From Pseudoalteromonas carrageenovora IAM 12662 (GTDB lineage Bacteria; Pseudomonadota; Gammaproteobacteria; Enterobacterales; Alteromonadaceae), in NCBI RefSeq assembly GCF_900239935.1, contig NZ_LT965929.1:287001-351000 (forward strand): a stretch of DNA of 64,000 nt, given 5' to 3'. The position numbers were made by a program, and so were the translations under genes. Positions 55,017 through 61,450 of this stretch are shown piece after piece. The stretch's first letter is position 1. The number at the start of each line of letters is the position of its first letter. The notes beneath the pieces were generated by a model that saw only the letters and a program-made list of their open reading frames with translations, was not told where the DNA came from and did no database searches.

Positions 55017-55283
55017 GTGCCAATTTATGTCAAAGTAGATGGTTCAGGTGAAAAATTAGCTCACCTTGCAGAAGGTGATTGGGAATTACCATCTCAGATA
55101 GAAGCACTAGAATTCTGGCTTCTCACAAATCCTCTCAATCTCACACCAGCAAAGTACATAGCAGATCTTGGTTTTACTGTAAGAGAGAACGCATGTGGTG
55201 GCGGGGCAATATTGTCACCAGAAGCAATGTCTATAATGGGGCGTCTAGGTATCAAGCTGTACTTATCAGAGTACGGTGAGTAA
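55017..55283 (+). CDS. Cassette-encoded hypothetical protein 1
   Basis: 88 residues with a GTG start behind GGAAGG, 17 bases after the recombination core. No signal peptide or membrane helix. Sequence LTPAKYIADLGFTVRENACGGGAILSPEAMSIMGRLGIKLYLSEYGE looks like a small soluble domain. Family unknown. It fills almost the whole cassette, typical of chromosomal integron cassettes. Confidence 0.65.
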   Translation: MPIYVKVDGSGEKLAHLAEGDWELPSQIEALEFWLLTNPLNLTPAKYIADLGFTVRENACGGGAILSPEAMSIMGRLGIKLYLSEYGE

Positions 55284-55288
55284 TGTAT

Positions 55289-55404
55289 ACCTAACAAACG
55301 CATTAACACTCGCTGCGCTCGCTAGGGACAAAACACGTAGGCTCCCTGCGCTTCGCTTGGTATTGTAGCCTACGTATTTTTGCCCGTTATGCGGGCCGTT
55401 ATAT
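55289..55404 (+). repeat. attC site 1
   Basis: It starts with ACCTAAC, a match to the R'' core RYYYAAC, and ends with GTTATAT. CGCATTAAC near the start pairs with GTTATGCG near the end with one unpaired base, the extrahelical asymmetry of attC. ACGTAGGCT and AGCCTACGT form the inner stem. Length 116 bases. Confidence 0.85.
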
Positions 55405-55430
55405 GCTTTTGAAAGTTTGGAGTCTAAATC

Positions 55431-55778
55431 TTGAGCATTGAGTTAAATCAGCAAGAGTGTTGTGAACATTATGGTGCTCAGTACCAACCAGTAGAGCAAG
55501 CTCAACTTGTAACTATATCAAAAGGCATTTACGAAGGAGTTACCCCAGTTGAAGGAGTTCGTTACCCTTCACCTGAACATATGAGTGGTTGGTGGTTAAC
55601 TACTGATGAATATAATGGAAATATTGATTCATTGGTTACAGTTCATTTCCAGCATATCATTGAAAAACGTCCTGAATTGGCACTATATATGGCATTACCT
55701 TTCGGCTATCGTTTTAACTTGGGCGGCGAAACTGAACATGTATGGTTTGATCAGGAAGTGGCGAATGAAAGCATATAA
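55431..55778 (+). CDS. Cassette-encoded hypothetical protein 2
   Basis: 115 residues with a TTG start about nine bases after TTTGGAGT. MSGWWLTTDEYNGNIDSLVTVHFQHIIEKRPELALYMALPFGYRF is a compact alpha/beta stretch resembling immunity-type proteins of the DUF2185/Imm33 kind, a weak match from memory. The stop codon TAA lies within the next attC core ATATAAC. Cassette ends GTTATATGC and GCATATAAC are exactly complementary. Confidence 0.6.
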   Translation: MSIELNQQECCEHYGAQYQPVEQAQLVTISKGIYEGVTPVEGVRYPSPEHMSGWWLTTDEYNGNIDSLVTVHFQHIIEKRPELALYMALPFGYRFNLGGETEHVWFDQEVANESI

Positions 55779-55885
55779 CAAGTTGCTCAAGTTCGTTCGT
55801 AAACTCACTGGGACAATTAACAGTTGGCTTGGCGCTTCGCGCAAGTTTAGCCAACAGTCAATTGCCCCTTAGCAAAGTGTTGGTA
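55773..55885 (+). repeat. attC site 2, interrupted at its core by the IS
   Basis: R'' core ATATAAC. GGGACAATTAACAGTTGGCT pairs with AGCCAAC-AGTCAATTGCCCC as a long inner stem, and the 3' core begins GTT at 55879-55881. The bases after GTT (GGTA) belong to the inserted IS. The original continuation (ATATTTACA) is found at 57455. Confidence 0.82.
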
Positions 55886-55895
55886 TGACTCCCAC

Positions 55896-56191
55896 TGTCA
55901 AGTTAAACGCACTGATCCCTGCCTAACTTTTTTAAGCCATAATTACTTTAGCTCGAATTAGAGCGAGTTAATACATAAGATGAAGCAAGTAATTTCGTCG
56001 GTTATCTTGCTGATATTCGTTGGTTATTACTATTTCTAGCAACAGAGCAGACCTTACTTATTCCGTCGTGGCACCTGTCTTCAGTCTATGTTCGTGGTTC
56101 AATGCAGCGTTAGCTGCATTGCCATCCTAACGCCGTCGGTGGTTGTGCCACACCCGATGCTTGATCCCATGCATTAACTCTAATTCGTTTA
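55896..56191 (-). ncRNA. Candidate guide (seeker/bridge) RNA region of the IS
   Basis: The non-coding 3' part of an IS1111-type element is where the guide RNA of this family is encoded. Visible structure: CAATGCAGC-GTTA-GCTGCATTG (56100-56121), a 9-bp stem, and a longer-range pair GTGGCAC (56068-56074) with GTGCCAC (56145-56151) enclosing it. On the plus strand CCTAACGCC (56126-56134) is the exact complement of the attC core GGCGTTAGG found at attC 3. Boundaries of any RNA are unknown. Confidence 0.5.
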
Positions 56192-57346
56192 TCATGCGGG
56201 TACTCTTGCCAATCTAAGTTTTGCGTTCACTGGCGTAAGTACCACTTCTTTTGCAATGGCCCATATGTACGCAATCATTTCTCGGGCAATTGCGGTGACA
56301 ACAAGGTTGTAGTGTTTCCCTTTGGCTATCATTTTTTTATAGCGCTTGCAGAGCCTAAGTTGTGCTTTCCACGCAATATCAATAATGTCCTTTGGTAAAC
56401 CTTCTTGTCGTTTTTGCATATCTGTCGATATATTTGCCGCATACCGATAAGTGTGTGCACCTTCAACGAGAAGGCGTCTTGCTCGGCCGTTTCCGCATTT
56501 TGTGATAGCGCCAATATGGCGTTTGCCACCACTCGAGTGTTCACTGGGTACAAGACCGAGATAACTCATTAATTTACGGGGATGGTCGAAGCGCGATAAA
56601 TCACCAAGCTCAGCTACAACGCCGGTGGCGACCAACAAGCGAACACCTCGCATTGCTTGTATTGCTTTAACAACGGGATAATAACGCCATTGATGGACGT
56701 GATGTGTTAGTTCATTGTCTAGTCTTTCAAGTCGGCTTATTCGCTCGGTAATTGTTTGTAAAAACTCCTGTAAGACAATGTGCTGCGCGGGATGTGGCAG
56801 CACAAGCTCAGTGAGCCAACGTAAATGTTTTTGTGACCAATTTGCGGTGCCTTTGTAATTAATATTATTGCGAAGCATCAACGCTTTTAATTGATATTTA
56901 GCATCTTTTAAATCTTCCATGGCTATTTCGCGTGCGCGAGATAAATCGCGTACGGCTTCATCTTCAGGCTCGGGAACATAGATAGGTGTTAAATCTTCAG
57001 ATTTAAGTAATTTAGCGAGCTTAAGGGCATCACGTTTATCGGTTTTAATCTTCTCGCCTGGTTTTTTAGGAATAAGAGACGGGGCAACCACATAACAGCA
57101 ATGGCCAAGGCTTGTGATTAATCTGTAAATCCAATAACCACAAGGGCCTGCTTCATAAACAAAGTGTAGCGTTGCGCCAGGGTATTTAGATTCAAACTGA
57201 CGAACAAGCTTTTGAACGGCCACTTTGGAAGAAGAAAATCGACCAAGGTGAACAGGTTGAGAGCCTCTATGTTCTTCAATATAGGCGACTTCATTGAATT
57301 CTTTATGTGTATCAAGTCCGATAAAAAGTATGCTATGTTTGTTCAT
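56192..57346 (-). CDS. IS110-family transposase (IS1111 type)
   Basis: 384 residues. The N-terminal RuvC-like DEDD domain has Asp12 (GLDTHKE), Glu65 (YEAGP) and Asp103/Asp106 (KTDKRDA). A coiled-coil middle part follows. The C-terminal Transposase_20 domain has MRGVRLLVATGVVAELGDLSRF, YLGLVPSEHSSGGKRHIG with the catalytic Ser at 271-272, and CGNGRARRLLVEGAH. All key residues are intact, so it should be active. It recombines DNA guided by an RNA from its own element and inserts without target duplication. This copy lies in an attC site. Confidence 0.93.
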   Translation of the reverse strand: MNKHSILFIGLDTHKEFNEVAYIEEHRGSQPVHLGRFSSSKVAVQKLVRQFESKYPGATLHFVYEAGPCGYWIYRLITSLGHCCYVVAPSLIPKKPGEKIKTDKRDALKLAKLLKSEDLTPIYVPEPEDEAVRDLSRAREIAMEDLKDAKYQLKALMLRNNINYKGTANWSQKHLRWLTELVLPHPAQHIVLQEFLQTITERISRLERLDNELTHHVHQWRYYPVVKAIQAMRGVRLLVATGVVAELGDLSRFDHPRKLMSYLGLVPSEHSSGGKRHIGAITKCGNGRARRLLVEGAHTYRYAANISTDMQKRQEGLPKDIIDIAWKAQLRLCKRYKKMIAKGKHYNLVVTAIAREMIAYIWAIAKEVVLTPVNAKLRLARVPA

Positions 57347-57473
57347 GTTAGCCTCTGCTGTTTAGTTAATTGACAAACTAATTATGGCTCTGGCTTTGAA
57401 TTAAGCTAACCCACGAAAAGCGGAGGCTAACACCGTGTGGGAGTCATTATGTCTATATTTACAAGGAGGTTTA

Positions 57474-57770
57474 ATGTTTTATTTTAAACTCTATGATGAC
57501 AAAAGGTTAAAAGACCTCAAGCATAGTAAGAAAATCGAGATCGTGAATAACGCTGTAAAATTATATCGAAAAGATAAGCCATTGAATATTACCAGCCGAT
57601 TACTGGCAATGTTAATTTGGGGCGGTATTCCTGCTGTAGTTTTATTTTTAGTCTTCAGTTTTGGTCTTGCTATTGGTTGGTTTGCACTATCTATCTTCAT
57701 TCTTGAGATTAAATTAGCTAATGATGAAAGCGCTGATGTCGAAACATACCTAAACCAAGTGTTAGAGTAA
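57474..57770 (+). CDS. Cassette-encoded small membrane protein
   Basis: 98 residues from the ATG at 57474 behind AAGGAGG. The frame is open back to 57435, but those codons are IS sequence. The basic N-terminal half (MFYFKLYDDKRLKDL, helical) is followed by two close hydrophobic segments at about 45-75 and an acidic tail. It has a weak likeness to DUF6170-type cassette proteins. The IS sits directly before it and has displaced it from the upstream recombination core. Confidence 0.6.
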   Translation: MFYFKLYDDKRLKDLKHSKKIEIVNNAVKLYRKDKPLNITSRLLAMLIWGGIPAVVLFLVFSFGLAIGWFALSIFILEIKLANDESADVETYLNQVLE

Positions 57771-57775
57771 TGTAA

Positions 57776-57875
57776 ATATAACAAGCCATTCAAGAGGGAA
57801 AATTTACAGTTGGCTATTTTCACTCCGTTCAACATTATAGCCAACAATAAATTTCCCCTTAATGGGGCGTTAGGA
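57776..57875 (+). repeat. attC site 3
   Basis: Starts with core ATATAAC and ends with GGGGCGTTAGGA (core GTTAGGA). GGAAAATTTACAGTTGGCTAT pairs with ATAGCCAAC-AATAAATTTCC as the inner stem. TGTAAATATAAC is the exact complement of GTTATATTTACA, of which GTT (55879) and ATATTTACA (57455) now flank the IS. Confidence 0.88.
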
Positions 57876-57891
57876 ATTTAGTGAGTCAATT

Positions 57892-58440
57892 ATGCTCGTT
57901 GACAATATCGAAATAGAAGATATAAACCCAATACCTCCAATTGAAGATAAAGATCAAAAAGAGGTATTTGCATTTTATGGCTTAGCTTCCTATGCAGGTC
58001 AATGCTTAGAAAAAGGTATGGTCAACTTTGCTATGGCATACCAATTACTTGATGAATCGGCATTAACAGAGCAAGAGTGGTTAGATATATATGATCACTT
58101 AAACAAGCAAACCTTTGGTAGGCTACTAAATCAAATTAAATCTAAAATTGAAATCCCCATTAAAATAGAAGAAAGGCTCAACCTATCACTGAAAAAACGT
58201 AATTGGCTAGCTCATGATTTCTTCTATGATTATGCTACTCACTTTTGTGACCCTACAAGTGATGGCATTGTCGTTATGATTAAAGAGCTTCAAGATATGA
58301 TTTATTTATTTCAAGTTACAGACCGATTAATTGACACTATTTACTTAAAAGTATGGGAAAAATTTGGTGTAACAGAAGAATGGATACAAAAAGAGATGGA
58401 AGAACAATACAAAGAATACCTATCGGTTAAAAGTGCCTAA
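57892..58440 (+). CDS. Cassette-encoded HEPN-like protein
   Basis: 182 residues, all-helical and acidic. KKRNWLAHDFF contains Arg103-Asn104 and His108, the Rx4-6H motif (with a polar residue after Arg) of HEPN ribonucleases, placed late in a four-helix pattern as in that superfamily. It fills its cassette. HEPN proteins act in toxin/antitoxin and phage-defence systems; no nucleotidyltransferase partner is encoded here, so a stand-alone RNase or a MAE/RiboL-type HEPN is inferred. The start codon lacks a strong Shine-Dalgarno; GTG at 57880 is an alternative. Confidence 0.6.
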   Translation: MLVDNIEIEDINPIPPIEDKDQKEVFAFYGLASYAGQCLEKGMVNFAMAYQLLDESALTEQEWLDIYDHLNKQTFGRLLNQIKSKIEIPIKIEERLNLSLKKRNWLAHDFFYDYATHFCDPTSDGIVVMIKELQDMIYLFQVTDRLIDTIYLKVWEKFGVTEEWIQKEMEEQYKEYLSVKSA

Positions 58441-58534
58441 CAAACGCATTAATAATGGACGTCTTTCGCTTGGCTGGCGCTCATTCTTCGCTAATTATAG
58501 CCAAGCTAATCCGCCCATTATGCGGGCGTTAGGT
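58435..58534 (+). repeat. attC site 4
   Basis: Starts with GCCTAAC, an exact RYYYAAC core, and ends with GTTAGGT. CAAACGCATTAATAATGG pairs with CCATTATGCGGG with an extrahelical base. CTTGGCT and AGCCAAG form the inner stem. 100 bases. It overlaps the stop of the preceding ORF. Confidence 0.9.
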
Positions 58535-58556
58535 GTTTCTCAGGTTTGGAGTTCAA

Positions 58557-58793
58557 ATGGGATTTAAGTTTTGGTTCGTTAGAGCATTAAAAGTATTTCT
58601 TGGAGTAGCTGCCTTACTTTTTATAGTTGAGTTGCTTAAACAGCATTCAGTCCAAGAAGCATTAATCTTTGCTTGTACTTGGTCTTTAATCACAACAACA
58701 ATATTTATATGTTCAAGGCTATATCAATCACGTAAAGGTGTAGAGTGTTCTTTGTGCAATGACATTCCAAACAAAAGTGATAAAAACACCTAA
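58557..58793 (+). CDS. Cassette-encoded small membrane protein
   Basis: 78 residues from the ATG at 58557 with TTTGGAG seven bases upstream. A GTG at 58533 lies in the attC core and is rejected. Two hydrophobic helices (about 5-27 and 35-54) precede a cysteine-containing polar tail (ECSLCND). Family unknown. Confidence 0.6.
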   Translation: MGFKFWFVRALKVFLGVAALLFIVELLKQHSVQEALIFACTWSLITTTIFICSRLYQSRKGVECSLCNDIPNKSDKNT

Positions 58794-58897
58794 TAAGTCG
58801 TTAAGCACAGAAGCGTAGACGGTCGCCATCATTTTTTCAGAAAACAAAAGGCGCAAAAACGCTATCAACCTATGCTCCGGTTAACGAGGCGTTAGCG
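58788..58897 (+). repeat. attC site 5, with altered R'' core
   Basis: R'' reads ACCTAAT, where the otherwise invariant last base of AAC is T. GTCGTTAA pairs with TTAACGAGG-type bases near the end, and the core is GTTAGCG. AACACCTAAT is complementary to GTTAGGTGTT at the cassette start except at that base. About 110 bases. Confidence 0.75.
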
Positions 58898-58912
58898 GTA
58901 CTCAGAGGTTTT

Positions 58913-59284
58913 GTGAAATATAAAATTTTAGAGAGTGATAATTCAACAAATACTATTGAGGTTATAAACCTTAATTTTGATGTTGATCTCCTAACAATTA
59001 CAATATCTATTGACGGTGATAAAATTGATATTATTTTCGAAGAGCCTGCAGGTTTTCGAGTCTTAGATGAAGGTGACTTGTTAGAGTTTTGGCCTGAATG
59101 TTCCTTACAAGCAGGGTGGCTCTACGAAATAATTACTGGTGGCTGGTTCGACTTAGAAAGTAAGCGTAATGGTTTTTCATCGTGTGGTAATTCAGAAATA
59201 ACGGAATATTTAGTGGTTGGTGTAAATTATTGCGTAAATATTCTTGGTTGGGAAAAGCCAAGTATTCAGCAAAGTACGCGCTAA
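58913..59284 (+). CDS. Cassette-encoded hypothetical protein
   Basis: 123 residues with a GTG start after AGAGG, 15 bases past the recombination core. FRVLDEGDLLEFWPECSLQAGWLYEIITGGWFDLESKRNGF is a conserved-looking alpha/beta segment; I have seen similar cassette proteins but know no function. The stop lies at a CGCTAAC core, which pairs with GTTAGCG at the cassette start. It is the last recognisable cassette. Confidence 0.65.
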   Translation: MKYKILESDNSTNTIEVINLNFDVDLLTITISIDGDKIDIIFEEPAGFRVLDEGDLLEFWPECSLQAGWLYEIITGGWFDLESKRNGFSSCGNSEITEYLVVGVNYCVNILGWEKPSIQQSTR

Positions 59285-59621
59285 CAATAGGCCCTAAGGT
59301 GGACGACTAGTAAAATTCAGCCATTAATTGCAAGTTTTAAAAGTGGTGAGCCTCTTCGTTTTCCACCACCTAAATACAACCCTTATCCATTTGAATACCA
59401 GCGATCTAATAATCAATTGCGCTATCCCCACTTATTTTCACTTCAGCGATACCATCAAACGCGCCGCACCAAAAACAAATTAACGAAGAGACAAATAACA
59501 ATACTTTAGTAAACGCTAGTTCATATTACGTAACGTAATATCCATACAGAACTTTAAGTTAAACATGCGTTCGTGCAGCGTTCCCATTTTTATTTGACTC
59601 AATTTATTGGACATTCTTTTT
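59285..59621. other. End of cassette array with truncated attC and opgG promoter region
   Basis: CGCTAAC at 59279-59285 is an R'' core, but no matching GTTRRRY end follows, so the last attC is broken. GGTGGTGG-like bases at 59345 oppose CACCACC at 59364. No gene is supportable. The right part must hold the opgG promoter. Confidence 0.6.
59523..59541. promoter_or_regulatory. Palindromic operator candidate upstream of opgG
   Basis: ATATTACG-TAA-CGTAATAT is a perfect 8-bp inverted repeat with a 3-base spacer, 81 bases before the opgG start. The regulator is unknown. Confidence 0.55.
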
Positions 59622-61160
59622 ATGAAATTAAAGTTATTTATCGCAATTATTTTTAGCACTTCGATGTCGTCTTACGCGACAGAAGCAGTAGATAAAACGG
59701 AGTTTTCATTCGAAGACTTAAAAGCGCTGGCAAAAGCCTCTGCCGAAAAGCCCTATACGGCAACTAAGGTGCCAGCGCCGGAGTTAATTGATAAAATTAC
59801 GTATGACGAACACTGGAAAATACGTTTTAAAGAAGATAAAACCTTATATCCAAATGGTAAAAAGGCACCTGTGCAACTATTTTACCCTGGCCGATACTTT
59901 CCTGAGCCAGTAAGTATTTATATTAGGGATGATAAAAACAACGTTAGAGAACTGCCTTTTAGTAATGAGCTTTTTGATATGCCTGACGACAGCCCTGCCC
60001 ACGACCTGCCAGAAGGGTTTGGGTTTGCAGGCTTTAGAATTATGCGCCCAGATATAAAACCAGATTGGATATCGTTTTTGGGAGCATCTTATTTTAGAAC
60101 TGATGGCCCACAAGGGCAATATGGTTTGTCGGCTCGCGGTATTGCAATTAATACGGGTATGAATCAACCAGAAGAATTTCCGCGCTTTTCTGCATTTTGG
60201 ATTGGCCCCGCAGAAAAAAAAGGTGAAAGTGTGTCTGTTTGGGCATTGCTTGAAGGGCCCTCTATCACCGGTGCTTATCGGTTTGGTTTAAGTAAAGATA
60301 ACAAAGAAGCCAAAGGCCATATCACCTCTGTGAGTGCTAATTTGTATATGCGCGCCGATGTAGAGCGTTTAGGTATAGCGCCATTAACGAGTATGTATTG
60401 GTACTCAGAAAAAGATAAAATAGAAGCTAAAGATTGGCGCCCAGAAATTCACGATAGTGATGGCTTAGCGATTCATACTGGATCGGGGCAGTACATTTGG
60501 CGACCGTTAAATAACCCTCAGTCGGTATCGACCAATAGCTTTATTGATGAGAACCCTAAAGGCTTTGGTTTAATTCAAAGGGATCGTGATTTTAATAACT
60601 ACCAAGACGATGGCGTATTTTACAATAAGCGTTCATCAGCGTGGATAAAGCCTCAGGGGGATTGGGGTAAAGGTGCTGTACAGCTAGTTGAAATTCCTAC
60701 AAAAGATGAAACGTTTGACAATATTGTTGCCTATTGGGTACCTGAAAAAGAGGCGCGTAAAGGCGATGAATTTACGTTTTCTTATGATATTGAATGGCGG
60801 CCACTCGACCCAAAATCAAAAGAGTTAGCAAGTGTTGTGAATACTCGCCAGGGGCAGGGTGGAATTCCTGGTCAGCCTATTCCTGAGGGCGTGAACAAAA
60901 TGGTAATTGATTTTGAAGGGCCTGTATTTAAAGGGCTCGATAGAGAAAGTGGTATAAAGCCTATAGTTGAAGCCAGTAACGGCGAAATACTAGAGCCAAT
61001 TGGCGCTTACCCTATAGTGGGAACTAACCAATGGCGATTAGCGTTTGATTACAAGCAATCTAACAATAACCCAACGCATATACGCGCGTATTTAGTGGAT
61101 AAAAATGATGAAGCGATAACCGAAACGTGGGTAAGTGATGCAAAGGTAACGATTGAATAG
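59622..61160 (+). CDS. opgG: Periplasmic glucan biosynthesis protein OpgG
   Basis: About 512 residues from the ATG at 59622. A TTG five codons earlier is possible. Sec signal peptide MKLKLFIAIIFSTSMSSYA. The mature protein has the OpgG blocks FSFEDLKALAKASAEKPY, YDEHWKIRFKEDKTLYP, FQLFYPGRYF-like VQLFYPGRYF, GFAGFRIM and FLGASYFRTDGPQGQYGLSARGIAINTG. It takes part in making or modifying periplasmic beta-glucans. OpgD would carry a Tat signal, so OpgG is favoured. No opgH is found directly downstream, where it usually sits; instead allC-pucG lie on the other strand. Confidence 0.9.
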   Translation: MKLKLFIAIIFSTSMSSYATEAVDKTEFSFEDLKALAKASAEKPYTATKVPAPELIDKITYDEHWKIRFKEDKTLYPNGKKAPVQLFYPGRYFPEPVSIYIRDDKNNVRELPFSNELFDMPDDSPAHDLPEGFGFAGFRIMRPDIKPDWISFLGASYFRTDGPQGQYGLSARGIAINTGMNQPEEFPRFSAFWIGPAEKKGESVSVWALLEGPSITGAYRFGLSKDNKEAKGHITSVSANLYMRADVERLGIAPLTSMYWYSEKDKIEAKDWRPEIHDSDGLAIHTGSGQYIWRPLNNPQSVSTNSFIDENPKGFGLIQRDRDFNNYQDDGVFYNKRSSAWIKPQGDWGKGAVQLVEIPTKDETFDNIVAYWVPEKEARKGDEFTFSYDIEWRPLDPKSKELASVVNTRQGQGGIPGQPIPEGVNKMVIDFEGPVFKGLDRESGIKPIVEASNGEILEPIGAYPIVGTNQWRLAFDYKQSNNNPTHIRAYLVDKNDEAITETWVSDAKVTIE

Positions 61161-61261
61161 CTCTGCTTCAATCAGTATTAAACTAAATTGAAGAGTTATA
61201 TATTGCGGTACTTTATATAGCCCTTCAAATTTTAAAGCTATTTTTTATGTTTGAATTTTAC

Positions 61262-61399
61262 CTAAACGGTTTTAAATACGATTGCGGCTGTAATTAATAG
61301 CAATATTGCAAAGGTATGCTGACCAAAAACTTGAAAGACAAGCCAGGCTGCCACAGTTATAAATACACAAGCTATTAGAAATAAAATGTTTTTTAACAT
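61262..61399 (-). CDS. Putative 45-residue membrane protein
   Basis: A short minus-strand frame encoding a start Met, then MLKNILFLIACVFITVAAW, a short turn (GQHT) and a second hydrophobic stretch ending AIVFKTV. Two helices and a stop TAG. The upstream GAG is a weak ribosome site. Length and hydrophobicity are gene-like, but the size is near the limit. It lies after a terminator that ends allC, so it would need its own promoter. Confidence 0.45.
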   Translation of the reverse strand: MLKNILFLIACVFITVAAWLVFQVFGQHTFAILLLITAAIVFKTV

Positions 61400-61416
61400 C
61401 CAATGTTCTCAAAATT

Positions 61417-61442
61417 AAAAGAGCTACTAATTTAGCTCTTTT
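61417..61442. terminator. Terminator after allC
   Basis: AAAAGAGCTA and TAGCTCTTTT form a perfect 10-bp stem with loop CTAATT. T runs exist on both strands, so it works for the pucG-allC operon. Confidence 0.88.
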
Positions 61443-61450
61443 GTTCAACT

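Larger units (their letters stand above)
55882..57454 (-). mobile_element. IS110-family (IS1111-type) insertion in attC
   Basis: About 1.57 kb. ATGACTCCCAC at 55885-55895 and GTGGGAGTCAT at 57437-57447 are perfect 11-bp subterminal inverted repeats lying 3 and 7 bases inside the ends. One transposase gene runs leftward, with a short (~108 b) upstream and a long (~310 b) downstream non-coding part, the layout of the IS1111 subgroup. It lies between the GTT of attC 2 and the ATATTTACA that belongs to the next cassette. No target duplication is seen, as usual for this family. Confidence 0.85.

Noticed and set aside
57435..57473. Upstream extension of the cassette membrane protein
   Set aside because: These codons lie in the IS end; the ATG at 57474 has a strong AAGGAGG.
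58533..58556. GTG start of the small cassette membrane protein
   Set aside because: It falls in the attC core and lacks a ribosome site; the ATG at 58557 has TTTGGAG.
59285..59480. Minus-strand relic reading WCGAFDGIAEV... before opgG
   Set aside because: The frame is short and broken by stops, and I cannot assign it to a family.
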